A stretch of DNA of 64,000 nucleotides from Endobacter medicaginis (GCF_014192375.1 NZ_JACHXV010000004.1:124001-188000); one strand, 5' to 3'; numbered from the stretch's first letter, positions 16,310 through 25,621 are shown. Translations and numbers: made by a program. The notes: a model not told the origin generated them from the letters alone.

Positions 16310-17421
16310 GATACCACCTGCCCCATGTCGCGGGCCGTTTTCGGATCAGCCTCGCCTGTCACGACCGTCGCCGCGGCGGCCTGTGTGCCGTGAGCCACTT
16401 GGGCCAGCCCGTCGCGGATACGGCCGATCGCCTGATGCGTCACAAGATCCCAGGCGAGGTCGGTGGCGTGGGCGAAGCCCTCCGCATCGGCGCCGCCATG
16501 CGACTTCACCACGATGCCGTTCAGCCCGATCAGCACCGCGCCGTTGTAGCGGGCCGGATTGAGCCATTCGCGCAGCCGCTCCAGCCCTGGCCGGGCCAGC
16601 AGATAGCCGATCTTGGCCAGCAGGCTGCCGCCATAGACCTGCTTGAGCAGGCTGCCGACCAGGCGGAATGCGCCCTCGCCGGTCTTGAGCGCGATATTGC
16701 CCGAGAACCCGTCGGTAACCACCACATCGGTGGTGCCGGCGGTGATGTCGTGGCCCTCGACGAAGCCGTGGAACTGGTCGGCGAGCGGGCTGGCGCGCAG
16801 GGTCTCGGCTGCCTGCCGCAGCTTCTCGTCGCCCTTCTGCTCCTCGGAGCCGACATTCAGCAGCCCGACCCTCGGCGATGGCAGGCCGAGCACGCAGCGG
16901 GCGAAGACCTCGCCCATGATCGCGAACTCCACCAGATTGCGCGGATCGCAGGCGAGATTGGCGCCCAGATCGAGCATCACCACATCGCCCTTCGCCGACG
17001 GACCGATCGCTGCCAGCGCAGGACGGTCGATGCCGGGCATGGTCTTGATGACGATCTTGGCGAGGGCCAGCATCGCACCGCTGTTGCCGGCGGAAATCAC
17101 GCCTGCCGCCTCGCCGGTGGCGACCGAATCGATCGCCCGACGCAGCGACGAGTCGCGCAGTCGCAGCGCGACGGTCGGCTTCATCTCGCCGCTGACCCGC
17201 TCCGAGGCGTGGCGCAGCGTGACCTGGCCGGGCTGAAACGCCTTGGCCGCAATCAGCGGTGCGACCACCGCCTCGTCGCCGAACACCAGGAACCGCCCGC
17301 GTGGATGACGCGTGGCGGCGATGGCGAGTCCGTCGATGACGATTCCGGGGGCGCCGTCACCGCCCATCGCGTCGACCGCAAGGTCGAAGCGGTCGAGGGA
17401 CGGATCGATTCCAGCATCCAT
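16306..17421 (-). CDS. plsX: Phosphate acyltransferase PlsX
   Basis: Converts acyl-ACP and phosphate to acyl-phosphate, the substrate of PlsY, at the start of phospholipid synthesis. The 371-residue protein has the PlsX signature DLAVDAMGGDGAPG near the N terminus, the SAGNSGAMLALA segment, LDLGANLACDP, and VVVTDGFSGNIALKTGEG. It is a peripheral-membrane enzyme without signal or membrane helix. The family usually starts just before the DAMGGD motif; the ATG at 17421 gives a 12-residue leader, which is acceptable. It sits between rpmF and fabH. Confidence 0.96.
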   Translation of the reverse strand: MDAGIDPSLDRFDLAVDAMGGDGAPGIVIDGLAIAATRHPRGRFLVFGDEAVVAPLIAAKAFQPGQVTLRHASERVSGEMKPTVALRLRDSSLRRAIDSVATGEAAGVISAGNSGAMLALAKIVIKTMPGIDRPALAAIGPSAKGDVVMLDLGANLACDPRNLVEFAIMGEVFARCVLGLPSPRVGLLNVGSEEQKGDEKLRQAAETLRASPLADQFHGFVEGHDITAGTTDVVVTDGFSGNIALKTGEGAFRLVGSLLKQVYGGSLLAKIGYLLARPGLERLREWLNPARYNGAVLIGLNGIVVKSHGGADAEGFAHATDLAWDLVTHQAIGRIRDGLAQVAHGTQAAAATVVTGEADPKTARDMGQVVS

Positions 17422-17459
17422 GTCCGGTTCAGCCGTGCCTGCGTGCGCCGTGGGGCGGT

Positions 17460-17672
17460 TCAGGCGCGCACGGCACCCTTGAGGCCGCGGCCGTCATTGC
17501 CGCCGGCGACGACCTCGCGGCCGTCATAATGGCCGCAATGGCTGCAGACATGATGCGGGCGCTTGAGCTCGCCGCAGTTGCTGCACTCCGCGTAGGAGGG
17601 CGCGCTGAGCGCATGGTGGCTGCGGCGCATGCCGGCACGCGAAGGCGAAGTCTTTCTCTTGGGAACAGCCAT
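17460..17672 (-). CDS. rpmF: 50S ribosomal protein L32
   Basis: A 70-residue L32. The start [20 protein letters not shown] is diagnostic. Four cysteines in two CxxC pairs (30/33 and 43/46) form a zinc ribbon, so this is the zinc-binding (C+) form. The C-terminal extension after the ribbon is common in alphaproteobacteria. The ATG at 17672 is correct, although the frame stays open upstream to 17903. It lies between yceD (258-base gap) and plsX (38-base gap), the usual arrangement. Confidence 0.97.
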   Translation of the reverse strand: MAVPKRKTSPSRAGMRRSHHALSAPSYAECSNCGELKRPHHVCSHCGHYDGREVVAGGNDGRGLKGAVRA

Positions 17673-17930
17673 GGGACTGAGCCCCTCCGGTTGATGACGG
17701 TCGGTGCGGACGCGTGATCGGCGTCCATCCGGTTCCGAATGGTCGATATGTAAGCGCGGCCGTCTATCAGAGCACCCGGCGCGAAGCAAGGGATTCCCGC
17801 CATTGCCTGACGCCGGCAGGCTGCCGAGCGACCGGCCGGGGTGACTGGGCGACGCTTTTGCGTGCCGGAGCCGTCCTCGACCCGCCAGGATCCGCTCGCC
17901 CATCCTCGCCGCTGCTCTCCCCGCCGCCGG

Positions 17931-18479
17931 CTAGCCTGGCTCGCCGCGCCGCGCCAGCACCGCGAACGGGTTCGGCCGGGCACCGTCGGCCTCGGCGTCG
18001 TCGGCATCGATCGGCGCGCTGTCGATCGAATCGACGCCATCGAGCACCACGCCAGGCCGGCGCGGATACGGGTCGAGGGCGAGGCCGAGCTGCTCGACCG
18101 CCGCCTCGCCAAGGTCGATCTGACTGCCGCCATAGCCGATCTCGTCGACCGCATCGATGTCGTCATCCTCGGCGAGTTCCCCCTCGGGCACGAAGCGCAG
18201 CGCGAAGCGCTCGCGCGTCACCTCCTCGAACGGCTCCAGAGAGGCGACGCAGATGCGGGTAGTGTGCGCCTCCAGTTCGCCCCGTGCATCGATGGTGCCG
18301 CCATGCACCGCGCCGAGTTCGAAGCGGCAGCGCAGCGACGCCACCGCCGGCACGTTCAGCCGACGCGCCAGCGGCGCCAGTTCCTCCGGCCGGGCCTCGA
18401 CCTCCACGGTCAGGCCCTGACGGCCGATCCGGTCGACGGGAATGCGCCGGCTCAGCTCCGGCGGATGCTCTGTGGTCAT
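17931..18479 (-). CDS. yceD: DUF177 / YceD family protein
   Basis: A 182-residue protein of the YceD (DUF177) family, encoded next to rpmF in most bacteria and associated with 23S rRNA accumulation in plants and bacteria. Recognisable parts are RCRFELGAVHGGTI-like beta structure, the acidic stretch EGELAEDDDIDAVDE, IDLGEAAVEQLGLALDPYPR and the C-terminal NPFAVLARR signature. Two cysteines are present, but not a full zinc site. The ATG at 18479 was chosen because upstream in-frame codons run into the divergent bamE gene. Its promoter shares 18480-18631 with bamE. Confidence 0.88.
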   Translation of the reverse strand: MTTEHPPELSRRIPVDRIGRQGLTVEVEARPEELAPLARRLNVPAVASLRCRFELGAVHGGTIDARGELEAHTTRICVASLEPFEEVTRERFALRFVPEGELAEDDDIDAVDEIGYGGSQIDLGEAAVEQLGLALDPYPRRPGVVLDGVDSIDSAPIDADDAEADGARPNPFAVLARRGEPG

Positions 18480-18631
18480 GCGTCTGATCTGAGCGCATCG
18501 CCCCGCCCTTGCAAGCCCGTCGCCAAGAGGCAGCACAGCCGAATTGACAGCGTGATGCCGATAGGGCACCCGATCAGCAACAAGCCGGTCCCCCGCCATC
18601 GCGGGGTGCGGCGGGATGTCGAGGCGGCCCG

Positions 18632-19192
18632 ATGCGATCTTCTCTTGCGCAAACCCCTGCCAGGCGCCGCCGGCTCGGCTGGGCGGCCGTGATCGTGCCG
18701 ACCCTTGCCATCGCCCTGAACGGATGTTCGCTGTTCGCCCCAATCCCGACCCAGCGCGGCCTGCTGTTCGAGCAAAACGACCTCGCCAACATCCAGCCCG
18801 GCTCCTCGACCCAGGCCGACGTGCAGCAGATCCTCGGCACGCCCACCACCCGCGCCACCTTCGATGACAACACCTGGATCTATATCAGCGAGGTCACCGA
18901 GCCGGTGGTGATGGGCTTCCCGCGCATCGACCAGCAGCGGGTGATCGCGCTCAGCTTCGCGCCCTCCGGCACGCTGCAGACGATGAAACTGCTGACCGGC
19001 AAGGACGCGCGCGAGGTCGCCATGGTCAGTCAGACCACCCCCTCGCCGGGCTCCAAGGCCTCGATCCTGCAGCAGTTGCTGGGCAATGTCGGCCGCTACA
19101 ACCCGGCCTCGGGCCTGGGTGGCCTCGGCGGTCTCGGCAGCATGGGCAACAACGGCTACGGCCACGGCGGCAGCGGCAACTCCCTGCCCTGA
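18632..19192 (+). CDS. bamE: Outer-membrane assembly lipoprotein BamE (SmpA/OmlA family)
   Basis: A component of the BAM complex that inserts beta-barrel proteins into the outer membrane. The 186-residue precursor has a basic n-region, a hydrophobic segment and a lipobox ending ALNGC, with Cys32 as the lipidation site. The SmpA/OmlA domain follows: IQPGSSTQADVQQILGTP, TFDDNTWIYIS and RVIALSFAPSGTL. The C-terminal 40 residues are a Gly/Asn-rich tail not seen in the core family. A GAGG ribosome site lies seven bases before the ATG. It is divergent from yceD, the standard alphaproteobacterial order. Confidence 0.93.
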   Translation: MRSSLAQTPARRRRLGWAAVIVPTLAIALNGCSLFAPIPTQRGLLFEQNDLANIQPGSSTQADVQQILGTPTTRATFDDNTWIYISEVTEPVVMGFPRIDQQRVIALSFAPSGTLQTMKLLTGKDAREVAMVSQTTPSPGSKASILQQLLGNVGRYNPASGLGGLGGLGSMGNNGYGHGGSGNSLP

Positions 19193-19211
19193 GCCATCCG
19201 CGGATGCGTCG

Positions 19212-20579
19212 TTACAAGGGCAGGAACACCCGCGCCCTGGCGCCGCCTTCGGGACTGGTCTCGATCGTCACCTCGCCGCCATGGGCGCGCAGGATGTCGC
19301 GGGCGATGGCGAGGCCCAGCCCGGTGCCGCCGCCCGCACCCGCCTCGAAGGCGCGGAAGATCGCCTCGCGACGCGCCTGAGGCACGCCGGGACCGTCATC
19401 ATCGACGAACAGCAGCGCCTGCCGGTTCAGCGCGGTCAGCCGCAGCGTGACATGCGCCGCATGACGGCGGGCGTTGTCGACCAGATTGGTCAGCGCGCGA
19501 CGCACCGCATCGGCCCGCAGCACGATCGGCAGGCTGCGCGGCGCCTCCACCACCACCTGCGCGGCCCCGGCCCGGCGCGCGCCGACGGCGATCTCCTGCA
19601 CCATCGCGGCCAGGTCGGTGAGTTGGGCGGCTTCGGCCCCCTCGCCGCGTGCGAACGCCAGATAGCCGCCGACCATCCGTTCCATCTCCTCGACATCGTC
19701 GACCAGCCCGGCGATGTCGGGGGCGAGATCGGCCGCCTCGATCGTGCCCTGCTGCGGCAGCATCGCCAGCGTCAGCCGCATGCGTGTCAGCGGCGTGCGC
19801 AGGTCGTGCGACACGCCGGCCAGCAGGTCGGTGCGCTGGGCGACGAAGCGGATCAGACGCTCGCGCATGCGGTTGAAGGCGCTTGCCGCCTTGCGCACCT
19901 CCTGCGCGCCCTCCGGCTTGATCGGCCCATCGTCGCGGCCGATGCCAAAATTCTCCGCCGCCCGTGCGAGGCGCCGGATCGCGCGCACCTGGTTGCGCAT
20001 GAACAGCGAGGCGACCGCGGCGAACAGCACCGACGAGCCCGCCACCCAGGCGACGAACAGATACAGCGGCTCGGTGTCCAGACGCTTGCGCGGCGCATCG
20101 ACGTCCAGCACCCCGTCATGGAGCTGGATATGGAGCTGGACCGTGTGCGGATCCGACACCCAGTCCATGGTGAAGGGGCGCGCGATGGTCTGGCGCAGGG
20201 CGGAGGCGAGGTCGTCGTCCATCGGGCCGATGATGTTGGACCGGCGCAGCGGCACCAGGGTGGCGCCGGGGCGGATGCGCATCGAGAGCTGGAAATTGTC
20301 CTGCGCGCGCAGCAGCGTCTCGGCGCGGTCGCGAGGGTCGTGGTCGTGTTCGAGCAGCACGATGGTCTGCATAATCTCGCCGGCCACCGCGCTCGACAGC
20401 CGCCGCGACAGCAGGTTGAGATGCGCGCCGTAATAGAGGAACAGCGCCACCGCCTGGGTCGCCACCAGCGGGATCAGCACGATCAGCAGCGAGCGCCCGA
20501 GCAGACTGCGCGGCAGCACCCGGCGCAGCGGCCGCTCCACCTTCTGCCCCAGGTTGAACCCGCCGATGCCGAGGCGCAT
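19212..20579 (-). CDS. Sensor histidine kinase, EnvZ type
   Basis: A 455-residue inner-membrane kinase that phosphorylates the response regulator encoded six bases upstream. It has two membrane helices (about 29-51 and 171-193) around a 120-residue periplasmic sensor. A HAMP linker follows (about 194-246), then the H box GVSHDLRTPLTR with His258, and the ATP-binding domain with N box NLVDNA (about 365-370), DDGPGVP (394-400) and GGTGLGLAI (417-425). The dimerisation and ATPase parts are complete, so it should be active. The stimulus is unknown. Confidence 0.9.
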   Translation of the reverse strand: MRLGIGGFNLGQKVERPLRRVLPRSLLGRSLLIVLIPLVATQAVALFLYYGAHLNLLSRRLSSAVAGEIMQTIVLLEHDHDPRDRAETLLRAQDNFQLSMRIRPGATLVPLRRSNIIGPMDDDLASALRQTIARPFTMDWVSDPHTVQLHIQLHDGVLDVDAPRKRLDTEPLYLFVAWVAGSSVLFAAVASLFMRNQVRAIRRLARAAENFGIGRDDGPIKPEGAQEVRKAASAFNRMRERLIRFVAQRTDLLAGVSHDLRTPLTRMRLTLAMLPQQGTIEAADLAPDIAGLVDDVEEMERMVGGYLAFARGEGAEAAQLTDLAAMVQEIAVGARRAGAAQVVVEAPRSLPIVLRADAVRRALTNLVDNARRHAAHVTLRLTALNRQALLFVDDDGPGVPQARREAIFRAFEAGAGGGTGLGLAIARDILRAHGGEVTIETSPEGGARARVFLPL

Positions 20580-20585
20580 GGAGCG

Positions 20586-21287
20586 CTAGTTCCCCGGCCG
20601 CAATACGTAACCGCGACCCCGCACCGTATGCAGGAAGCGCGGCTCGCGCGGGTCGGTCTCGAGCTTGCGGCGCAGGCGGGTGACCTGCACGTCGATCGCC
20701 CGCTCGGCGGTCTCGTCCATCCCCAGCGCACGCACGATCTCCTCGCGCGAGAGGATTTCGTTCGGGTGCCGCGCCAGCAGGGTCAGCAGCGCCGCCTCGC
20801 CGCCGGTCAGATGCGCCGCCCCTTCGCCTTCCAGCCGCCCGCTGACGGGATCGAACTCCGCCGCCCCCAGCCTTACCGGACGGTCGTTCTCGCTCGGCGC
20901 GGGCGGCGCGATGCGCCGCAACAGCGCACGCAGCCGCAGCAGCAGCTCGCGCGGCTCGAACGGCTTGCCGAGATAATCGTCCGCGCCCGCCTCCAGCCCG
21001 GCGATACGGTCATCCGGCGCCCCGCGCGCGGTCAGCAGCAGGATCGGCAGGCCGCTGCCGGCCGCGCGCAGCGACTCGGTCAGGTCCAGCCCGCTCTCGC
21101 CCGGCATCATCACATCCAGCACCAGCGCATCGGGCATCATCGCGTCGAGCAGCCGACGTGCCTCCACTGCGGAAGCAGCCCCCGACACCCGAAAGCCGTT
21201 CTCGGTCAGATAGCGCTGCAGCAGCCGCCGCAGGCGCGCATCGTCATCGACGACCAGCACATGACCCGGCTCGTCCAGACTGTTCAT
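20586..21287 (-). CDS. OmpR/PhoB family response regulator
   Basis: A 233-residue two-component regulator. The receiver domain (8-120) has the acidic pair Asp14/Asp15, phosphoacceptor Asp58 in LVLDVMMPG, Thr86 and Lys108 in GKPFEP. The winged-helix OmpR domain (about 135-230) ends in FLHTVRGRGYVLRPG. The ATG overlaps the upstream marR stop by four bases, and the kinase follows after six bases. The marR-ompR pairing resembles petP-petR of Rhodobacter capsulatus, where PetR is needed for cytochrome bc1 synthesis. A similar respiratory target here is a guess from family order. Confidence 0.92.
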   Translation of the reverse strand: MNSLDEPGHVLVVDDDARLRRLLQRYLTENGFRVSGAASAVEARRLLDAMMPDALVLDVMMPGESGLDLTESLRAAGSGLPILLLTARGAPDDRIAGLEAGADDYLGKPFEPRELLLRLRALLRRIAPPAPSENDRPVRLGAAEFDPVSGRLEGEGAAHLTGGEAALLTLLARHPNEILSREEIVRALGMDETAERAIDVQVTRLRRKLETDPREPRFLHTVRGRGYVLRPGN

Positions 21288-21856
21288 CGACGCGCGTCCC
21301 GGTTCGGCTCCGGCTCGACCAGCCCACGCGTGTCGGTCTCCATCAGCCCGCGCAGCACGCGGCGGAACCCCTCCACCGCCGGCCCGCCCGCCTCGCGATA
21401 CGCGGCCACCAGCCGCTCGCGCTGCGCCTCGAACAGCCGCCGTTCCAGTGCCCGGCCCGCCTCGGTCAGCGACAGGCGGCGCTGGCGTCGGTCGCGCGCG
21501 CCGCGGGCCTGCAGCACATAGCCGCGCGCGATCAGCGCGCCGAGCACGCGGGCGAGGGACTGCTTGGTGATGCGCAGCAGACCGAGCAGCTCGCTCACCG
21601 TCAGCTCCGGGCGCGAGCCGACGAAATGCAGCACCCGGTGATGCGCCCGGCCCAGGCCGAGTTCGTCGAGCACCGCATCCGCCGCTCCGGTCAGGTCACG
21701 ATAGGCGAAGAAGATCATGTCCTGCGCCAGCCGCAGCTGCTCCTCGCGCAGGAACAGCAATCCCGCCCCGGCCGGGTTCGGCGCGGTCTCCACCGGCGCC
21801 GGCCGGAGGGCGGGATCGGATCGACTCGGAGGCGTGGCGCGGGCAGGGGTCGGCAT
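21284..21856 (-). CDS. MarR family transcriptional regulator (PetP-like)
   Basis: A winged-helix regulator of about 190 residues. Residues about 30-170 form the MarR fold, with recognition region LTVSELLGLLRITKQSLARVL-like at about 88-108 and the wing AQGARDRRQRRLSLT-like at 121-135. A Pro-rich N-terminal tail precedes it. An in-frame TTG at 21865 is possible, but ATG 21856 is the more natural start; neither has a clear ribosome site. It heads the marR-ompR-envZ operon and is divergent from ilvE, with an inverted repeat in the shared promoter that could be its operator. Confidence 0.85.
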   Translation of the reverse strand: MPTPARATPPSRSDPALRPAPVETAPNPAGAGLLFLREEQLRLAQDMIFFAYRDLTGAADAVLDELGLGRAHHRVLHFVGSRPELTVSELLGLLRITKQSLARVLGALIARGYVLQARGARDRRQRRLSLTEAGRALERRLFEAQRERLVAAYREAGGPAVEGFRRVLRGLMETDTRGLVEPEPNRDARR

Positions 21857-21877
21857 CGATGGCAAGTAAGACAGCTT

Positions 21878-21895
21878 CGTTGACTTGCCTCAACG
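21878..21895. promoter_or_regulatory. Inverted repeat in the marR/ilvE divergent promoter
   Basis: CGTTGA and TCAACG, perfect 6-base arms around a 6-base spacer. On the plus strand it overlaps a TTGACT -35 box (21880-21885), which is 17 bases before a weak TAGGAG -10. On the minus strand it overlaps TTGAGG, 17 bases before CTTACT. A MarR dimer bound here would cover both -35 regions. Confidence 0.45.
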
Positions 21896-21943
21896 CCCCT
21901 CCTAGGAGTCGAGGCCTCTCTTCGACACGACAGGACGGACCCG

Positions 21944-22846
21944 ATGGCCCTGGTGCCCTTCGACGATCGCGACGGTTTGATCTGGTGGGATGGCGAGTTG
22001 ATCGACTGGCGCGACGCCAAGCTGCATGTCCTGTCCCATGGCCTGCACTATGCCTCGGTCGTGTTCGAGGGCGAGCGCGCGTATGCCGGCAACATCTTCA
22101 AGCTGCGCGAGCACACCGAGCGGCTGATCGCGTCCGCGCGGATCCTCGGCTTCGAGATCCCCTGGACCGCCGAACAGATCGATGCCGCCTGCGTCGAGAC
22201 CCTGGCGGCCAACAACTATACCGATGCCTATGTGCGCCCGCTGGCCTGGCGCGGCTCGGAGCAGCTTTCGGTGTCGGCGCAGAACACCAAGATCCACCTG
22301 ATGATCGCCTGCTGGGCCTGGCCGAACCTGTTCGGCGAGAACCGCATGAAGGGCGTCCGGCTGGGCCTGGCGAACTGGAAGCGCCCGCACCCCGAGACCG
22401 CGCCGACCGCATCCAAGGCCGCCGGCCTCTACATGATCGGCACGATGAGCAAGCACCATGCCGAGGCCGAGGGGTTCGATGATGCGCTGATGCTCGACTG
22501 GCAGGGCAATGTCGCCGAGGCCACCGGTGCGAACATCTTCTTCGCCATCGACGGGAAGCTGCACACCCCCACCCCGACCTGCTTCCTTGATGGCATCACC
22601 CGCCGCACGGTGATGGCGTTGGCCGCCAAGCGCCAGATCGAGGTGGTGGAGCGCATCATCGCGCTCGACGAGATCAAGGACGCCCAGGAAGTGTTCCTCG
22701 CCGGCACCGCCGCCGAGGTCACGCCGGTCCGCGCGATCGGCGACCTCACCTTCACCCCCGGCGCGATCACCGAGACCCTGCTGGGCGATTACGAGGCTCT
22801 GGTGCGGCTCTCGCCCGAGGAAGCGGCCCAGCGCCTCGCGGCCTGA
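21944..22846 (+). CDS. ilvE: Branched-chain amino-acid aminotransferase
   Basis: Transfers the amino group between glutamate and the 2-oxo acids of leucine, isoleucine and valine. The 300-residue fold-type IV PLP enzyme has the catalytic lysine K158 in TASKAAG, HGLHYASVVFEGERAY near the N terminus, the EATGANIFF loop (192-200) and GITRRTVMALA in the C-terminal half. The length matches the short IlvE class. An AGGAC ribosome site is about eight bases before the ATG. It is divergent from the marR operon, an arrangement kept in many alphaproteobacteria. Confidence 0.95.
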   Translation: MALVPFDDRDGLIWWDGELIDWRDAKLHVLSHGLHYASVVFEGERAYAGNIFKLREHTERLIASARILGFEIPWTAEQIDAACVETLAANNYTDAYVRPLAWRGSEQLSVSAQNTKIHLMIACWAWPNLFGENRMKGVRLGLANWKRPHPETAPTASKAAGLYMIGTMSKHHAEAEGFDDALMLDWQGNVAEATGANIFFAIDGKLHTPTPTCFLDGITRRTVMALAAKRQIEVVERIIALDEIKDAQEVFLAGTAAEVTPVRAIGDLTFTPGAITETLLGDYEALVRLSPEEAAQRLAA

Positions 22847-22898
22847 CGCCTGGCGAAGGCGTATCGTCACGTGCAGGAAATGATTCTAGCCTGACGCG

Positions 22899-24464
22899 AT
22901 GGCGACCCAGGACTCCGATCTCGAACGTCCGGCGGTACTGGGTGCCCCGTTCATCGCCCATCATCCGATGTGGCGACGCATGCTCTATGTGGCGATCGGC
23001 ATCTTCCTCTCGCTCGCCGCCGCCACCGAGAATGCGCTGCTGAGCGCCAACATCTCCTCGGTCGCGGGCGAGGCCGGGCTGACCAGCGCCGAGGCGAGCT
23101 GGCTGGTGATCGCCTTCGTCTCGGGCTCGTCGTTCGCCAATCTCGTCGTCATCAAGGGTCGCCAGCAGTTCGGCCTGCATCTGATGCAGCGGCTGATGCT
23201 GGGGCTCGACATCGCAAGCGGCCTGGTCTGCGTGGTCTGGCCGGCCTATCCGGCGCTGCTGGTCAACCGCGCCCTCAACGGGCTGATGGTGTCGACCTGC
23301 GTGGCGAGCGGCATCTACTACTTCATCCAGGCGCTGCCGAAATCGTACCGGCTGTCGGCGATCGTGCTCGGCATCTGCAGCGTGCAGATGGCGACCCCAC
23401 TCGCGGCGATGGTGCCGGTCGACACCCTGACGGCGCTCGGCAATGCGGGCTTCATCCGGCTGGCGACAGCGATGTCGGCGCTGTGCCTGCTGCTGGTGGT
23501 GGCGTTCCCGCTGCCGCCGACCTACACCGCCCGCGTCATCAACCCGCTCGACGGTCTTTCGGCCGGGCTGCTCTACGCCACCATCCTGCCGCTCACGGCG
23601 GTGCTGGCGCTGGGCCGGACGTTGTGGTGGACCGACACGCCCTGGCTCGGCGCCCTGCTGGTGATGGCGACGCTGTTCGGTGCGGCGGCGATCGCGATGG
23701 AGCTGTGCCGGACGACGCCGCTGCTGCAGGTCGAATGGCTCTCGAGCTGGGTGGTGATCCAGTTCGTCGCCGTCGCCGTGATGGAGCGCATCGTGCTGGG
23801 CGAACAGAGCACCGGGGTCTCGGGGCTGTTCTCGCAGGCCGGGCTGATCAACGACCAGCTGCATACGTTCTACGGATTCGTGCTCGCCGGCATGGTGTGC
23901 GGCGCGATCGCAGTCGCCTTCCTGATCACGCCGAAGACCATCCCTGTGCTGTGCATCGCGGCACTGTTCCTGATCGGCGTCGCAGCCTGGATCGATACCG
24001 GCAGCAACGAACTCAGCCGGCCGCGGGAGTTCTGGTTCTCGCAGATGCTGCTCGGCCTCGGCACGACGATGTTCGTCGCCCCGGCACTGGTCTACGGGAT
24101 CTCGCTGGTGCTGAAATCGGACCCGTCGCATTTCATCTCGACGATCCTGGTGTTCTCCGCCGCCCAGAGCCTCGGCAGCGTGATCGGCTCTGCGGTGCTC
24201 GGATCGTTGCACTACTACTATCAGCAATACACGCTGCTCTCGCTCAGCCAGCAGCTTCCCGCCACCGCCGACACCGCCGCCCGGCTGCGCGCGCTGGGCC
24301 GGTCCGCGCTGTCGTCGATGCTGCAGACGCAGTCCAATACGCTCGGCTATCTCAACGTCTTCGGCTTCGTCCGCGACCTTGCGATCGCCGTCGCCCTGTT
24401 CATGCTCGGCCGCATCCTGTGGCGCGCATGGCGCGAGACCGGCCAGGAGAAGCCCACCCGATGA
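22899..24464 (+). CDS. MFS multidrug transporter (DHA2/EmrB-like)
   Basis: A 521-residue inner-membrane transporter with about 14 predicted helices, which suits the DHA2 drug:H+ antiporter group. The N terminus has ATENALLSANISSV followed by ASWLVIAFVSGSS, close to the EmrB/aromatic-acid exporter pattern; the classic GxLaDrxGrkxxl loop is replaced by VIKGRQQFG. The stop overlaps the start of the HlyD gene (ATGA), and an outer-membrane factor follows. The three proteins form a tripartite pump that exports drugs or metabolites through both membranes. The substrate is unknown. Confidence 0.85.
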   Translation: MATQDSDLERPAVLGAPFIAHHPMWRRMLYVAIGIFLSLAAATENALLSANISSVAGEAGLTSAEASWLVIAFVSGSSFANLVVIKGRQQFGLHLMQRLMLGLDIASGLVCVVWPAYPALLVNRALNGLMVSTCVASGIYYFIQALPKSYRLSAIVLGICSVQMATPLAAMVPVDTLTALGNAGFIRLATAMSALCLLLVVAFPLPPTYTARVINPLDGLSAGLLYATILPLTAVLALGRTLWWTDTPWLGALLVMATLFGAAAIAMELCRTTPLLQVEWLSSWVVIQFVAVAVMERIVLGEQSTGVSGLFSQAGLINDQLHTFYGFVLAGMVCGAIAVAFLITPKTIPVLCIAALFLIGVAAWIDTGSNELSRPREFWFSQMLLGLGTTMFVAPALVYGISLVLKSDPSHFISTILVFSAAQSLGSVIGSAVLGSLHYYYQQYTLLSLSQQLPATADTAARLRALGRSALSSMLQTQSNTLGYLNVFGFVRDLAIAVALFMLGRILWRAWRETGQEKPTR

Positions 24465-25621
24465 GCGGACAGACCGACCAGCCCGCCTCGTCCGAGGACG
24501 CGCCGAAACAGCCCCCCGCCACCTGGCGGCCACCCTCGCGGACCATTCCGGTGCTGCTCGGCATGATGGTGCTGGCCGTGGTCATCGTGCTGTGCATCCT
24601 CAGCGCCTTCGAGCTGACGCCCTTCGGCGCCGGCGGCCCGCACACCGACGATTCCTACGTCCACGGCCGCGTCACCGTGATCGCACCGCAGGTCTCGGGC
24701 TATATCGCCCGCGTCACCGTCAACGACTACCAGCGCGTCCACAAGGGCGACGTGCTGGTGCAGATCGACCCCAGCAGCTACCGCGCCCAGGTCGAGCAGG
24801 CGCAGGCGAACGTCGCCAGCGCGGCCGCCAACCTCGCCAACAACCAGCAGGCCCGGGAAACCGCCGCCGCCCAGTTGCAGCAACGTCGTGCAGCCCTGCT
24901 GTCCGCGCAGGCGAGCGAGGTCCGCGCCCGGCGTGACTTCGACCGCGCCCGCGCCCTGGTCGGCGACGGCAGCGTCTCGCGCGCCATCTACGACCAGGAC
25001 GAGGCGACGCTGCGCAGTGCGCGCGCCACCGTCGCGCAGGCCGAAGCCGATATCGCCGCCGGGGTCGCCGCCGTCGATTCCGCCCGCGTGCAGGAGCGTT
25101 CCCTGGCCGCCAACCTGCAGAACGCCCAGGCGGCGCTGGATTCGGCGAAGATCGATCTCAGCCGCACCACCATCACCGCCGCGGCCGATGGCCGCCTCGG
25201 CGAGACCGGCGGCACCTGGGTCGGCGCCTTCGTCTCGGCCGGCACCACCCTGTTCTCGCTTGTGCCGGACGAGCGCTGGGTGGTCGCCTATTTCAAGGAG
25301 GCGCAGACCGCCCGTATCCGCGTCGGGCAGGCGGCCAGCTTCACCGTCGACGCGCTCGGCGGCCAGCGCTTCACCGGCCGCGTACTGCGCATCTCGGATG
25401 CGACGGGCAGCGAATTCTCCGCCGTCAAGCCCGACACCGCGACCGGCAATTTCGTCAAGATCCCGCGCCGCATCGGGGTCTATATCGCCGTCGACCCGAA
25501 CCAGCCGCTCCTCGACCGGCTCGGTCCCGGCATGTCGGTGGAGAGTTTTGTCTCGACAACCGGCGGCACGGCGCCCCCTGCCGACGCCCAGACCATCACC
25601 GCGACCCAGACCGCGCCATGA
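24461..25621 (+). CDS. HlyD/EmrA family periplasmic adaptor
   Basis: The membrane-fusion subunit of the tripartite pump, 386 residues. One membrane anchor at about 29-51 is followed by the lipoyl half-motif VIAPQVSGYIARVTVNDYQ, a long Ala/Gln-rich coiled-coil hairpin (about 105-215) and the beta-barrel region (DGRLGETGGTWVGAF, LVPDERWVVAYFKE). This is the EmrA/FarA layout, which pairs with MFS transporters. The start is the ATG at 24461 that overlaps the transporter stop. The frame is open far upstream only because of GC-rich codon use inside the MFS gene. Confidence 0.92.
   Translation: MSGQTDQPASSEDAPKQPPATWRPPSRTIPVLLGMMVLAVVIVLCILSAFELTPFGAGGPHTDDSYVHGRVTVIAPQVSGYIARVTVNDYQRVHKGDVLVQIDPSSYRAQVEQAQANVASAAANLANNQQARETAAAQLQQRRAALLSAQASEVRARRDFDRARALVGDGSVSRAIYDQDEATLRSARATVAQAEADIAAGVAAVDSARVQERSLAANLQNAQAALDSAKIDLSRTTITAAADGRLGETGGTWVGAFVSAGTTLFSLVPDERWVVAYFKEAQTARIRVGQAASFTVDALGGQRFTGRVLRISDATGSEFSAVKPDTATGNFVKIPRRIGVYIAVDPNQPLLDRLGPGMSVESFVSTTGGTAPPADAQTITATQTAP

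Noticed and set aside
19086-21521. An 811-codon plus-strand frame opposite the kinase and response-regulator genes
   Set aside because: Same cause: antisense to complete two-component genes, no ribosome site or domain.
22970-24460. The HlyD frame is open for 497 codons upstream inside the MFS gene
   Set aside because: The MFS protein in the other frame is clearly real, and the HlyD protein has a natural ATG at 24461 that overlaps the MFS stop.
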